Positions 1-5,084 of a stretch of 5,466 nt of DNA are shown here, piece by piece. The notes under the pieces are model-generated. The model was given only the letters and a program-made list of their open reading frames with translations. It searched no databases and was not told the DNA's origin. How positions within the stretch are numbered: the stretch's first letter is position 1; each line of letters opens with the position of its first letter. Location of the stretch: contig JADGGM010000253.1 of the NCBI GenBank assembly GCA_019689955.1, forward strand, positions 1 to 5,466, given 5' to 3'. The position numbers and the translations under genes were made by a program. This stretch comes from Gemmatimonadaceae bacterium (GTDB lineage Bacteria > Gemmatimonadota > Gemmatimonadetes > Gemmatimonadales > Gemmatimonadaceae).

Positions 1-1164
1 GCCGCCGGCGGCGGCCACGTCCACGTCGGGCAGGTTCTTCCGCTCGCTCGCCCACAGCCGGCGGTACGGATGGAACGCCCCGCCCTGGAGCTTCGGCAGC
101 TCGGCACGGCGCTCGGCCTTGAGCAGCCACCGCGTCGCGAGCCGCTTCTCGATCGGCTCGGCCGGGCTCTGCGGAGAGGGGAAGAGCGGGACGTCCCCGA
201 TCCGCGCCTGCCGGCGCAGGTACCGATCCAGCTCCTCGCGGCACGGCTGCGAGATGGGCGTGATGTGGAGGATGCCCATCTTGTCGGACTCGGCGGACCA
301 GCGGAGCGCGCCGTGCGGCATGTGCTCGGCCAGCCGCTCGTCCATCCCGGCCTCCGCCAGCGCGGCCCGGATGCGCTCCGGGGTGAGCAGCACGTCGCCC
401 GCCCTCAACTCGCAGATGGCCGACTCGCGCCTCCCGGTGTAGCGGGCGAGGGCGATGATGCAGCGCAGCCGTCCGGCGCCGTCCACCGCGTCGGCGTGCT
501 CCATCGTCGCAAGGAAGCGCCGATGCGAGGCGACCGGGCGGCGAACGTTCCGCTCCTTCGGCCAGGTCACGTCATGCAGCGGGTTCTCGGGCAGGAGCCG
601 GCGCCCGTCGAGGCGGTGCCCGCGCGCCCAGTTGAACACGCTGGACAGCCACCGGAAGTCCGCGTCCAACGTCCCGTCGCGCACGGCCCGCGCCTCCCTC
701 CAACCGCGCCGCCGCTTCCCGTCCGGCGACGCGCGGAGGCCCGCCGGCACCAGCTCCGCGCCGCGGCGCTTGACGATGTACGCATCCACGCGCGTCTGAT
801 CCACGTCGGCGACGGGAAGGTCGCCGCCCCACGCGCGCAGGAACAGGTCCATTCGCGTCTCGGCAGCCTTCCGCCAGTCGCCGGAGAGCGTCGGCAACTT
901 GTGCCGCCGGTACCGCTCGAAGAGTTGGCCCAGCGTGAGCGAGCCCGGCCTGATCCCGAGCAACTTCGCCTCGGCCAGGCGCCTGGCGAGCTGCCGCGCC
1001 TGCTCGACCGCGAGCTTCTTGTCATGGTGGCCGAGCGACTTGCGTTCCTTCCGCCCGCCCAGCACGACGCTGCGGTACAGCGTTGAGCCCGGCGCGCGCT
1101 CGAAGACCCGCACCTGCACGCCGCTCTCCTCCACGATCCGGCTCCAGGTCTCAGACTTCGCCAC
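1..1164 (-). CDS. Tyrosine-type site-specific recombinase/integrase, C-terminus cut off by window edge
   Basis: Catalyses DNA strand exchange between att sites, integrating or excising a mobile element. The minus-strand frame is open for 388 codons from a GTG at 1164-1162 to base 1 with no stop, so the 3' end lies outside the window. Domains seen: an arm-type DNA-binding region (about residues 15-62, with VVLGGRKERKSLG and a following helix), a SAM-like core-binding region (about 76-200, starting LTLGQLFERYRRH), and the catalytic domain from about 215. Catalytic residues: Arg I is R246 in YTGRRESAICEL, the likely beta-strand lysine is K295 in ESDKMG, and the HxxR motif is H365/R368 in FHPYRRLWASERK. 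The late His/Trp and the nucleophilic Tyr should lie a few dozen residues past the edge. Start choice: AGGAGG sits 6 bases upstream. It is the last visible gene of a three-gene operon, 25 bases after the HTH gene. Family assignment is firm; whether the gene is intact is unknown. Confidence 0.95.
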   Translation of the reverse strand, partial: MAKSETWSRIVEESGVQVRVFERAPGSTLYRSVVLGGRKERKSLGHHDKKLAVEQARQLARRLAEAKLLGIRPGSLTLGQLFERYRRHKLPTLSGDWRKAAETRMDLFLRAWGGDLPVADVDQTRVDAYIVKRRGAELVPAGLRASPDGKRRRGWREARAVRDGTLDADFRWLSSVFNWARGHRLDGRRLLPENPLHDVTWPKERNVRRPVASHRRFLATMEHADAVDGAGRLRCIIALARYTGRRESAICELRAGDVLLTPERIRAALAEAGMDERLAEHMPHGALRWSAESDKMGILHITPISQPCREELDRYLRRQARIGDVPLFPSPQSPAEPIEKRLATRWLLKAERRAELPKLQGGAFHPYRRLWASERKNLPDVDVAAAGG

Positions 1165-1189
1165 GATCTTCCTCCTTTCCCTCCCGTCG

Positions 1190-1426
1190 TTACCGCTTCC
1201 CTTTCCGAACCTCCCGGCGTAGCGCCTGCGCGAGCCCTTGCAGCTTCTCCGCGTGCCCGTTCAACCAGTCGGCCAGGCTGAGGACGTCGGGATCGCGGGG
1301 ATGCCGTGTCCCCGCCTCCCACGCCCACAAAGCCTGCCGGGAGCGGCCGAGCGCCTGCGCCAGCTCCCCGACCCCTACCCGCGGCGCCCGTAGCGCCTCG
1401 CGCAGCAACCCGGGGTCAACGCTCAC
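1190..1426 (-). CDS. Small helix-turn-helix (XRE/Cro-like) DNA-binding protein
   Basis: A 78-residue protein that is probably a DNA-binding regulator or a recombination directionality-type partner of the downstream integrase. The segment VGVGELAQALGRSRQALWAWEAG (about residues 17-39) reads as a Cro/XRE helix-turn-helix: GELAQALG as helix 2, turn, SRQALWAWE as recognition helix, with the usual W-x-x-G ending. The rest is a leucine-rich helix and a basic tail ending RREVRKGKR. Start: GTG at 1426-1424 forms a GTGA overlap with the stop of the upstream gene (1423-1425), which implies translational coupling; only a weak GGGG lies upstream. The frame extends much further upstream (to 2239), but that extension overlaps the upstream gene and is Arg/Gly/Pro-rich, so the short form is preferred. 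Regulator versus excisionase cannot be decided from sequence alone. Confidence 0.82.
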   Translation of the reverse strand: MSVDPGLLREALRAPRVGVGELAQALGRSRQALWAWEAGTRHPRDPDVLSLADWLNGHAEKLQGLAQALRREVRKGKR

Positions 1427-1785
1427 GTTGCCGTCCCCGCCGCCACCGCCCGCTCGATCCAGCGAAGCACTTCCGCGGCTCGGTCCGGGAAGATGATCGC
1501 GAAGTACGGCAGGATGGAGACGAGAAGCTGGCTCTCTGGATCGGGCAGGTCTACGCCCGCGCCGAGCGCCAGGGCACGCACGTCCTCCGGCGTGAGGAAC
1601 CGGCCAGCGTCCGTGATGTAGCCGAACCGAACGCCGTGGCGTTGCAGCGTCGATAGGCCCCACGTCCGCCGCATCCCGCTCAGGGCACCGGACGCCCAGG
1701 CCGCAGCGAGCGCCGCCCGCAGGTCGTAGCCCGGGAACGCTCGCCCGTCCGGTGCCCGGACGGCGACGTCCACGATACCAAACAT
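1423..1785 (-). CDS. Hypothetical protein, first gene of the integrase operon
   Basis: A 120-residue protein that I do not recognise. It starts MFGIVDVAVRAPDG. Other recognisable stretches are GYDLRAALAAAWASG, FGYITDAGRFLTPEDVRAL and ILPYFAIIFPDRAAEVLRW. It looks like a small soluble alpha/beta protein with an amphipathic helix (AAEVLRWIERAVAAG) at the end. There is no signal peptide, clear membrane segment, catalytic motif or metal-binding cluster. The start at ATG 1785-1783 is set by a strong AAGGAGG five bases upstream. The frame could extend to GTG 1875 (150 residues), but no good ribosome site supports that and the extension would cover the likely promoter. Its stop overlaps the start of the HTH gene by 4 bases, so the two are probably co-translated, and together they lead the integrase operon. 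A role in regulating or assisting integration is inferred from position only. Confidence 0.78.
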   Translation of the reverse strand: MFGIVDVAVRAPDGRAFPGYDLRAALAAAWASGALSGMRRTWGLSTLQRHGVRFGYITDAGRFLTPEDVRALALGAGVDLPDPESQLLVSILPYFAIIFPDRAAEVLRWIERAVAAGTAT

Positions 1786-1790
1786 CCATC

Positions 1791-1797
1791 CCTCCTT
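1791..1797 (-). promoter_or_regulatory. Ribosome binding site deciding the 1785 start
   Basis: The minus strand reads AAGGAGG, then GATGG, then ATG. This near-perfect Shine-Dalgarno at 5-base spacing favours the ATG at 1785 over the in-frame GTG at 1875. Confidence 0.75.
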
Positions 1798-1837
1798 GCT
1801 CCAGTCTGTGTACCCCGCAGCCCGCGAAGTGGTGGTC

Positions 1838-1866
1838 AGGATGACTACGCTCGCCCGCTCGGTCAA
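1838..1866 (-). promoter_or_regulatory. Weak candidate promoter for the integrase operon
   Basis: On the minus strand TTGACC (1866-1861) matches a -35 box at 5 of 6 positions. A 17-base spacer leads to CATCCT (1843-1838), which matches a -10 box at only 3 of 6. It lies about 50-80 bases upstream of the first gene of the operon, where a promoter is needed. The -10 is poor and the sigma factor preferences of this organism are unknown. Confidence 0.22.
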
Positions 1867-1897
1867 GCGCGTCACCGGCGCCGTCCCTCATTCCGGC

Positions 1898-1907
1898 CTG
1901 TACACAG
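1898..1907. repeat. Short inverted repeat CTGT-AC-ACAG, possible operator
   Basis: A 10-base hyphenated palindrome upstream of the integrase operon. Its GTACACAG part is matched in inverted orientation by CTGTGTAC at 1806-1813, so the two copies flank the candidate promoter. Such a pair would suit a Cro-like regulator, but short motifs like this also arise by chance. Confidence 0.25.
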
Positions 1908-1992
1908 CCGGTGGGACACCGCCGCCGGCGCCGCCGCGAGCCGCGTCGCCCCCGACGAAGGAGTCCGACCGGGGGGGCGGGGGTGGAGGAGG

Positions 1993-2006
1993 TGAGGTAC
2001 CCCTCA
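1993..2006. repeat. Inverted repeat TGAGG-N4-CCTCA
   Basis: Perfect 5-base arms around TACC. It is the first of four hyphenated palindromes in 117 bases of the divergent spacer. It could be an operator or a small hairpin. Confidence 0.35.
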
Positions 2007-2043
2007 GTCAGAACCCACACGCCCCGCGCTTCCGCGATGGGTC

Positions 2044-2057
2044 CCCGGTTTACCGGG
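2044..2057. repeat. Inverted repeat CCCGGT-TT-ACCGGG
   Basis: Perfect 6-base arms around TT, the strongest palindrome in the spacer. Its odd AT centre inside GC arms resembles a dimeric repressor site. With no T-tract after it, it is not a convincing terminator. Confidence 0.4.
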
Positions 2058-2078
2058 CGACGACGTGGCTGTGCTGGG

Positions 2079-2089
2079 ATGGGTCCCAT
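2079..2089. repeat. Inverted repeat ATGGG-T-CCCAT
   Basis: Perfect 5-base arms around a single base. Its left nine bases recur at 2037-2045 as part of the direct repeat GATGGGTCCC, giving a 42-base period of about four helical turns. Confidence 0.35.
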
Positions 2090-2097
2090 ATCAGGAG

Positions 2098-2109
2098 GTG
2101 AGGGCTCAC
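2098..2109. repeat. Inverted repeat GTGAG-GG-CTCAC
   Basis: Perfect 5-base arms around GG, the last of the four clustered palindromes. Its TGAGGG can also pair with CCCTCA at 2001-2006, so a longer-range fold is possible. Confidence 0.33.
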
Positions 2110-2250
2110 GCTCCGGCGGCCTGCGGCTCGCCCGCGCTCGCCTCGACCTTCCGCCCCCGCGCTGCGCTGGCGCCCGCATTCGTCGTCGTCCGCCGCTCAC
2201 TGTCAGAGGGGTGTGATACCATGCCCGCGCTTCACACATCCACCTTAACC

Positions 2251-2259
2251 AGGAGGAGG
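2251..2259 (+). promoter_or_regulatory. Ribosome binding site deciding the 2263 start
   Basis: AGGAGGAGG lies directly before ATG 2263, with the first AGGAGG at 6-base spacing. This selects that ATG over the in-frame ATG at 2221 and makes the lipoprotein signal peptide begin at residue 1. Confidence 0.8.
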
Positions 2260-2262
2260 GGC

Positions 2263-2724
2263 ATGCGCGGGTTCATCGCATCGGTGCTGTCGCTGATGCT
2301 GGTCGTGGGGAGCGTGGCGGCGTGCACGAAGGAAGGGCCGACCGGCCCGCCGGGACCGGCAGGGCCAGCGGGTCCACAGGGCCCGGCTGGACCGCAGGGG
2401 CCAACGGGGCCGGCGGGCCCCCAGGGACCGCAGGGGCCGGCAGGGCCGCCCGGACCGGGGACCGTGCTGTCGCAGATCGTGCCCGTGGGCTCGACGGGCA
2501 CTGCGAGCTGGGTGGTCCCCGGCGCGACGCGGGCGAGTGCGCTCTCCCTCGCCTGCTACATCTCGGACTCACCGACGTCGAACACCTGGATCGTGGTGTC
2601 CGACGCCTACAGCAGCACGAGCGCGTGGTGCGCCATGGGATACCGGGCCGACGGGAGCGTGCAGGTCAGCATGCTCCACGCGCCGGTCGGTTGGTACGCG
2701 ATGTTTGTGACGGTGTTCAAGTAG
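2263..2724 (+). CDS. Collagen-like lipoprotein
   Basis: A 153-residue exported lipoprotein. Residues 1-20 form a signal peptide (MRGF, then a hydrophobic stretch), with lipobox VAAC placing the lipidated cysteine at C21. Residues 25-66 are 14 uninterrupted Gly-X-Y triplets, every one with Pro in the X position and mostly Ala, Gln, Thr or Pro in Y. Bacterial collagen-like proteins with such repeats trimerise into triple helices. The C-terminal 87 residues form a compact beta-rich domain with aromatic-hydrophobic strands ([18 protein letters not shown]) and two cysteines, C98 and C123, which could form a disulfide outside the cytoplasm. That domain probably serves as trimerisation head or ligand-binding tip; I do not recognise it. 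The gene stands alone on the plus strand, divergent from the integrase operon. Short collagen-like lipoproteins of this plan are common in Gemmatimonadota-type genomes. The exact role (surface stalk, adhesion) is unknown. Confidence 0.9.
   Translation: MRGFIASVLSLMLVVGSVAACTKEGPTGPPGPAGPAGPQGPAGPQGPTGPAGPQGPQGPAGPPGPGTVLSQIVPVGSTGTASWVVPGATRASALSLACYISDSPTSNTWIVVSDAYSSTSAWCAMGYRADGSVQVSMLHAPVGWYAMFVTVFK
2335..2460 (+). repeat. In-frame 9-base triplet repeat coding for Gly-Pro-X
   Basis: Fourteen successive 9-base units of the form GG(N)CC(N)NNN encode the collagen-like stretch. Repeats of this kind can expand or contract by slippage, so triplet number may vary between strains. Confidence 0.85.
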
Positions 2725-2787
2725 GCGGCGGCGGGGTGGGGCCGGTCAGCACGACGGCTCCCCTCGGTTCCCCTCTGCCACGCCGGC

Positions 2788-2799
2788 GGTGCCGGCACC
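2788..2799. repeat. Perfect 12-base palindrome GGTGCCGGCACC, possible transcription stop
   Basis: It lies in the 229-base spacer between the lipoprotein gene and the Toprim gene, 63 bases after the lipoprotein stop. It overlaps a GCCGGC-GGT-GCCGGC hairpin at 2782-2796. There is no T-tract, so it is at best a weak or factor-dependent terminator. The remainder of 2725-2953 shows no gene; it has an imperfect 30-base-spaced repeat ACCTTGG(G)CGCGT at 2835 and 2865. Confidence 0.3.
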
Positions 2800-2953
2800 C
2801 ACGCCCACCCTAGCACGTCCGCGGAGCGATGACTACCTTGGGCGCGTTGCAGTCTCTCCGTCCGACCTTGGCGCGTCTGGCCGCAACCGCTGCCGCCGCA
2901 CGCGCGCTTCTGATCGGCAATCTCTCATCCATCAGCACCTGGGGGTCGGTTAC

Positions 2954-4489
2954 ATGGCGGAGCAAGCCCTCGATATCCGGGCGGCGTTACAAGAGTGGGC
3001 TGAGCCGCTGCGGGCGATCCTGCAAAACCGGCTCCTCGATGAAGCTGCACTCCTCCGGTTCGCGAAGGACCGTGGAATCCCGGCCGCCGGCGTCGGCAAG
3101 GGAGACCCCGGGAAGATGCTCGACCTGGGCTGGCTGGTGCCGGATGGCTCAGCGACGCCGGAACGGCCGCTGTTCCACCCGTTCCGGGTCTATCCGATCT
3201 TCTGCGTCTTACAGCTCTGCCGGCTTCCGATCGCTGCCTCGTCCTCCATCGATCGCGCCGAGTTTCCCGGATTTCTCCTGCGCGTGGCGGAGGGGCTGCC
3301 TCCTCTGGAAGCCATCGGCGAAACGGCGGCGAGGGCGAACAGAGTCGCCGATCTCGCCGTCATCCTTGAGCCCCTTTACTGGCCGACGATCACGTCCATC
3401 ACGACATGGCGGGGTGAAATCGAACTGGGCGACCACGAGCAACTTGTCGAAGCGCACCGGGCGAATGCGCGCGGGTTGCTAGAGACGCTCGATCCGGCCG
3501 AGTGGCAAGAGATCCACAGCCGGGTGCGCCAGGATGCCTCGCGCCTGGACCCGAACGGCGAGCTGTATCTGCTGCTTCGCCTGGCACCGTGGGCCAGGCG
3601 CGAGAGATTAAAGGGGAAGGTGTCTGGAGCCATGTGGATGCGGCACATGGCGGAGGTGATCCGACGCGGCTTCGAGGAAGTCCACGGGGTTCAGTGGCCC
3701 GAAGAGGACCATGACCATGGCCACTGGTTCCCCGGCGCCCGCGAACGAATCTACGGATCGGATCGCCCGCTCGACCAGCCGGTCAACGCGAGGCGCTACG
3801 TCGCTCTGGAGTTCGGGCTACACACGCGCGGCATCGCCCGGTGGTATCTGGAAGGGGAGACCGAGTACTACGCTGCCCGCGAGATACTACCCGGGGCCGC
3901 GATAGGCGGCATCGAGCTGATCAATCTGAAGGGTGCCATCGCGCAGGATAAACCTAACGCGGCGCTGCGGTTTGCCGATCTGCTAGGGGAAGACCGGCGC
4001 CACCACCGCTTTAGCATCATTTCATTCGACTTGGACGTTCCGGCGAACGTGCGAACGATCCGGCGGCAGATCCAGAACGGCAACGTTGTCGGCTACGTTG
4101 ACGCTCACGACCCTGACTTCGAGTTCGCGAACTTCTCTTTGCAGGAGTTGGTGGAGGTAGCAGCCCTCCTCGATGAGTCTTTGGGTTGCTCGGCCGATGG
4201 CTTGAGGCAGGCTGATTGGAGCGGCGTGACCAATGGACGCAGCTTCGAGGAGCGGTACCGCGCCCTGTCGGCACGGAAGCCCCGGTCACTCAAAGGTCAG
4301 GAATGGGGGGGCGCACTGGCAGCCTTCGCAATGGACTTCCCAGACCGCGAGGACACAGGAGCGCGGCGGCCGTTTCTGGAAGCCGTTGATGTCGCGCTCC
4401 GGGCGCGCGCCGTGCGCTACGACGACCACCGCGACAGCTACCGGCTCGACCCTAACACCTTCGCACTGATCCGGCGGCAGGAGCCCTAG
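2954..4489 (+). CDS. Toprim-like domain protein, probable nuclease, lacking a visible ATPase
   Basis: A 511-residue soluble protein with no named family that I can give. The middle shows the elements of a Toprim fold: the acidic motif YLEGETEYY (E300, E302, E304), a following strand and turn GIELINLKGA (320-328), and the metal-binding D-x-D motif SFDLD (D359, D361). After these comes PDFEFANF (E390) in the place where OLD-type nucleases carry further acidic residues. In topoisomerases, primases and OLD nucleases these residues bind Mg2+ for cleavage or transfer of DNA phosphodiesters. The N-terminal 290 residues are mostly helical, with a LFHPFRVYP motif (73-81) and a His/Asp-rich patch DHDHGHW (252-258). 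I see no Walker A motif, unlike OLD proteins. Start: ATG 2954 is the first ATG of the frame, with only a weak GGGGG upstream. The frame stays open back to GTG 2789, but that part does not look coding. By eye it is less GC-rich than the integrase. The gene is probably co-transcribed with the membrane protein downstream. Toprim call is moderately strong; function inferred. Confidence 0.85.
   Translation: MAEQALDIRAALQEWAEPLRAILQNRLLDEAALLRFAKDRGIPAAGVGKGDPGKMLDLGWLVPDGSATPERPLFHPFRVYPIFCVLQLCRLPIAASSSIDRAEFPGFLLRVAEGLPPLEAIGETAARANRVADLAVILEPLYWPTITSITTWRGEIELGDHEQLVEAHRANARGLLETLDPAEWQEIHSRVRQDASRLDPNGELYLLLRLAPWARRERLKGKVSGAMWMRHMAEVIRRGFEEVHGVQWPEEDHDHGHWFPGARERIYGSDRPLDQPVNARRYVALEFGLHTRGIARWYLEGETEYYAAREILPGAAIGGIELINLKGAIAQDKPNAALRFADLLGEDRRHHRFSIISFDLDVPANVRTIRRQIQNGNVVGYVDAHDPDFEFANFSLQELVEVAALLDESLGCSADGLRQADWSGVTNGRSFEERYRALSARKPRSLKGQEWGGALAAFAMDFPDREDTGARRPFLEAVDVALRARAVRYDDHRDSYRLDPNTFALIRRQEP
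4479..4483 (+). promoter_or_regulatory. Ribosome binding site for a 23-codon reading frame
   Basis: AGGAG, a 6-base spacer (CCCTAG, containing the Toprim gene's stop), then ATG at 4490. It is the best ribosome site near the membrane-protein gene, but it points to a different frame. Confidence 0.5.
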
Positions 4490-4561
4490 ATGGATAAGAG
4501 CAGCCTTCCTGGAGATCCGGCGCCTCGTGGAGCCGAGTCCTGTGCTCAGCCCAATGAGTGA
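4490..4561 (+). CDS. Possible 23-residue leader/coupling peptide, or frame-shifted start of the membrane gene
   Basis: This short frame begins MDKSSLPGDP directly after the Toprim gene's TAG and has a good AGGAG at 6-base spacing. It ends at TGA 4559-4561, just inside the next gene, whose ATG (4554) has no ribosome site of its own. Ribosomes finishing here could restart at 4554, giving translational coupling. Alternatively, a one-base (+1) frame change, whether natural, mutational or a sequencing error, would make this the true N-terminus of the membrane protein. The peptide itself has no recognisable feature and may not be functional. Confidence 0.35.
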   Translation: MDKSSLPGDPAPRGAESCAQPNE

Positions 4562-5084
4562 TCCATCGCTGCTAGGACTACCGGTGCCGGTCGCCACCGC
4601 GGGGCTGGCTGGCCTCTTCGCGCTGATCGGCTCGGGCCTCGGATCATTCCTGTCGCTTCGCATCTTTCAGAAGCAGCGCTCGTTCGAGGCCCGTCACCGC
4701 TGGTACGCCGATGTTGTGCGCGCGTTCAACGACACGGCCAACTACGCCGCGTTCGTCGCTTCGGCCTTCGAGGCGGAGCTGGCGGAGGCGGCGGCCAAGG
4801 AGTTGATGGGCCAGCTGCTCGACCGGCAGCACAAAGCGATGTCGCTGGCCCGGGAGAACCCCTTGTACGCTACCCAGCGGGCGCGGACGATCCTTGCCCA
4901 CCTTCAGGTGGAGTTGAACAAGATCGCCGACGATGCCGGCACGCCCGCCCGGATGGATCGACGCGCAACGCTCTTCATGGGGGCCGCCGACCAATTCGCC
5001 CACGACGGGCGTCGGCATTTTCGCTTGGAGGCGCTCGACCGCCGCTCCTGGCGTGATCGGATTCTCGGGCGAACGCGCCGTTGA
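4554..5084 (+). CDS. Single-pass membrane protein with helical cytosolic domain, function unknown
   Basis: A 176-residue protein from ATG 4554; an alternative GTG at 4527 adds nine residues. A short N-terminus (MSDPSLLGLP) is followed by one hydrophobic segment at about residues 11-35 containing small-residue repeats (GLAGLFALIGSGLGSFLSL). Positive charges follow (RIFQKQR), which predict an N-out, C-in orientation. The rest (about 40-176) is mostly helical and charged, beginning SFEARHRWYADVVRAFND, then a long Ala/Glu-rich helix (FEAELAEAAAKELMGQLLDRQ), ending in a basic tail (WRDRILGRTRR). I recognise no catalytic motif or named family. The layout is that of a small membrane-anchored helical protein such as those found as partners or effectors in defence islands; that comparison is general. 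It lies 64 bases after the Toprim gene on the same strand, bridged by the 23-codon frame, so an operon is likely. Confidence 0.8.
   Translation: MSDPSLLGLPVPVATAGLAGLFALIGSGLGSFLSLRIFQKQRSFEARHRWYADVVRAFNDTANYAAFVASAFEAELAEAAAKELMGQLLDRQHKAMSLARENPLYATQRARTILAHLQVELNKIADDAGTPARMDRRATLFMGAADQFAHDGRRHFRLEALDRRSWRDRILGRTRR

Larger units (their letters stand above)
1786..2250. other. Divergent non-coding regulatory region with clustered palindromes
   Basis: About 465 bases between the minus-strand integrase operon and the plus-strand lipoprotein gene. Frames open here give low-complexity Arg/Pro/Gly translations and are not believable genes. The region holds an 8-base inverted pair CTGTGTAC (1806-1813) and GTACACAG (1900-1907), a G-run at 1971-1997, four short hyphenated palindromes between 1993 and 2109, and the 10-base direct repeat GATGGGTCCC at 2036-2045 and 2078-2087, 42 bases apart. 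Promoters for both flanking units must lie here. The plus-strand stretch GTGTGATACCAT (about 2211-2222) is a possible extended -10, but I could not find a matching -35. Confidence 0.55.

Noticed and set aside
70..1086. 338-codon plus-strand open frame
   Set aside because: It is antisense to the integrase and its translation is Arg/Pro/Leu-rich with no motif, whereas the minus strand shows a full set of recombinase motifs.
1990..2095. Possible tRNA or tRNA-like fold in the palindrome cluster
   Set aside because: Neither strand shows a T-loop (TTCNANNC) or a properly spaced 7-base anticodon loop with acceptor stem.
1427..2239. N-terminal extension of the HTH frame to 349 residues
   Set aside because: It overlaps a better gene in another frame, is composed of Arg/Gly/Pro-rich sequence, and a GTGA coupled start with a clean HTH fold explains the short form.
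2065..2262. 66-residue N-terminal extension of the lipoprotein frame, including ATG 2221
   Set aside because: Strong AGGAGGAGG before ATG 2263 and the signal peptide starting there show that the extension is not translated as part of this protein.
2835..2876. Two copies of ACCTTGG(G)CGCGT, 30 bases apart
   Set aside because: Too short and imperfect, in GC-rich spacer, with only two copies; not enough for an operator or repeat-array call.
2789..2953. 55-residue N-terminal extension of the Toprim frame from GTG 2789
   Set aside because: The translation looks random (Arg/Ser-rich), it starts inside a palindrome, and there is no ribosome site.
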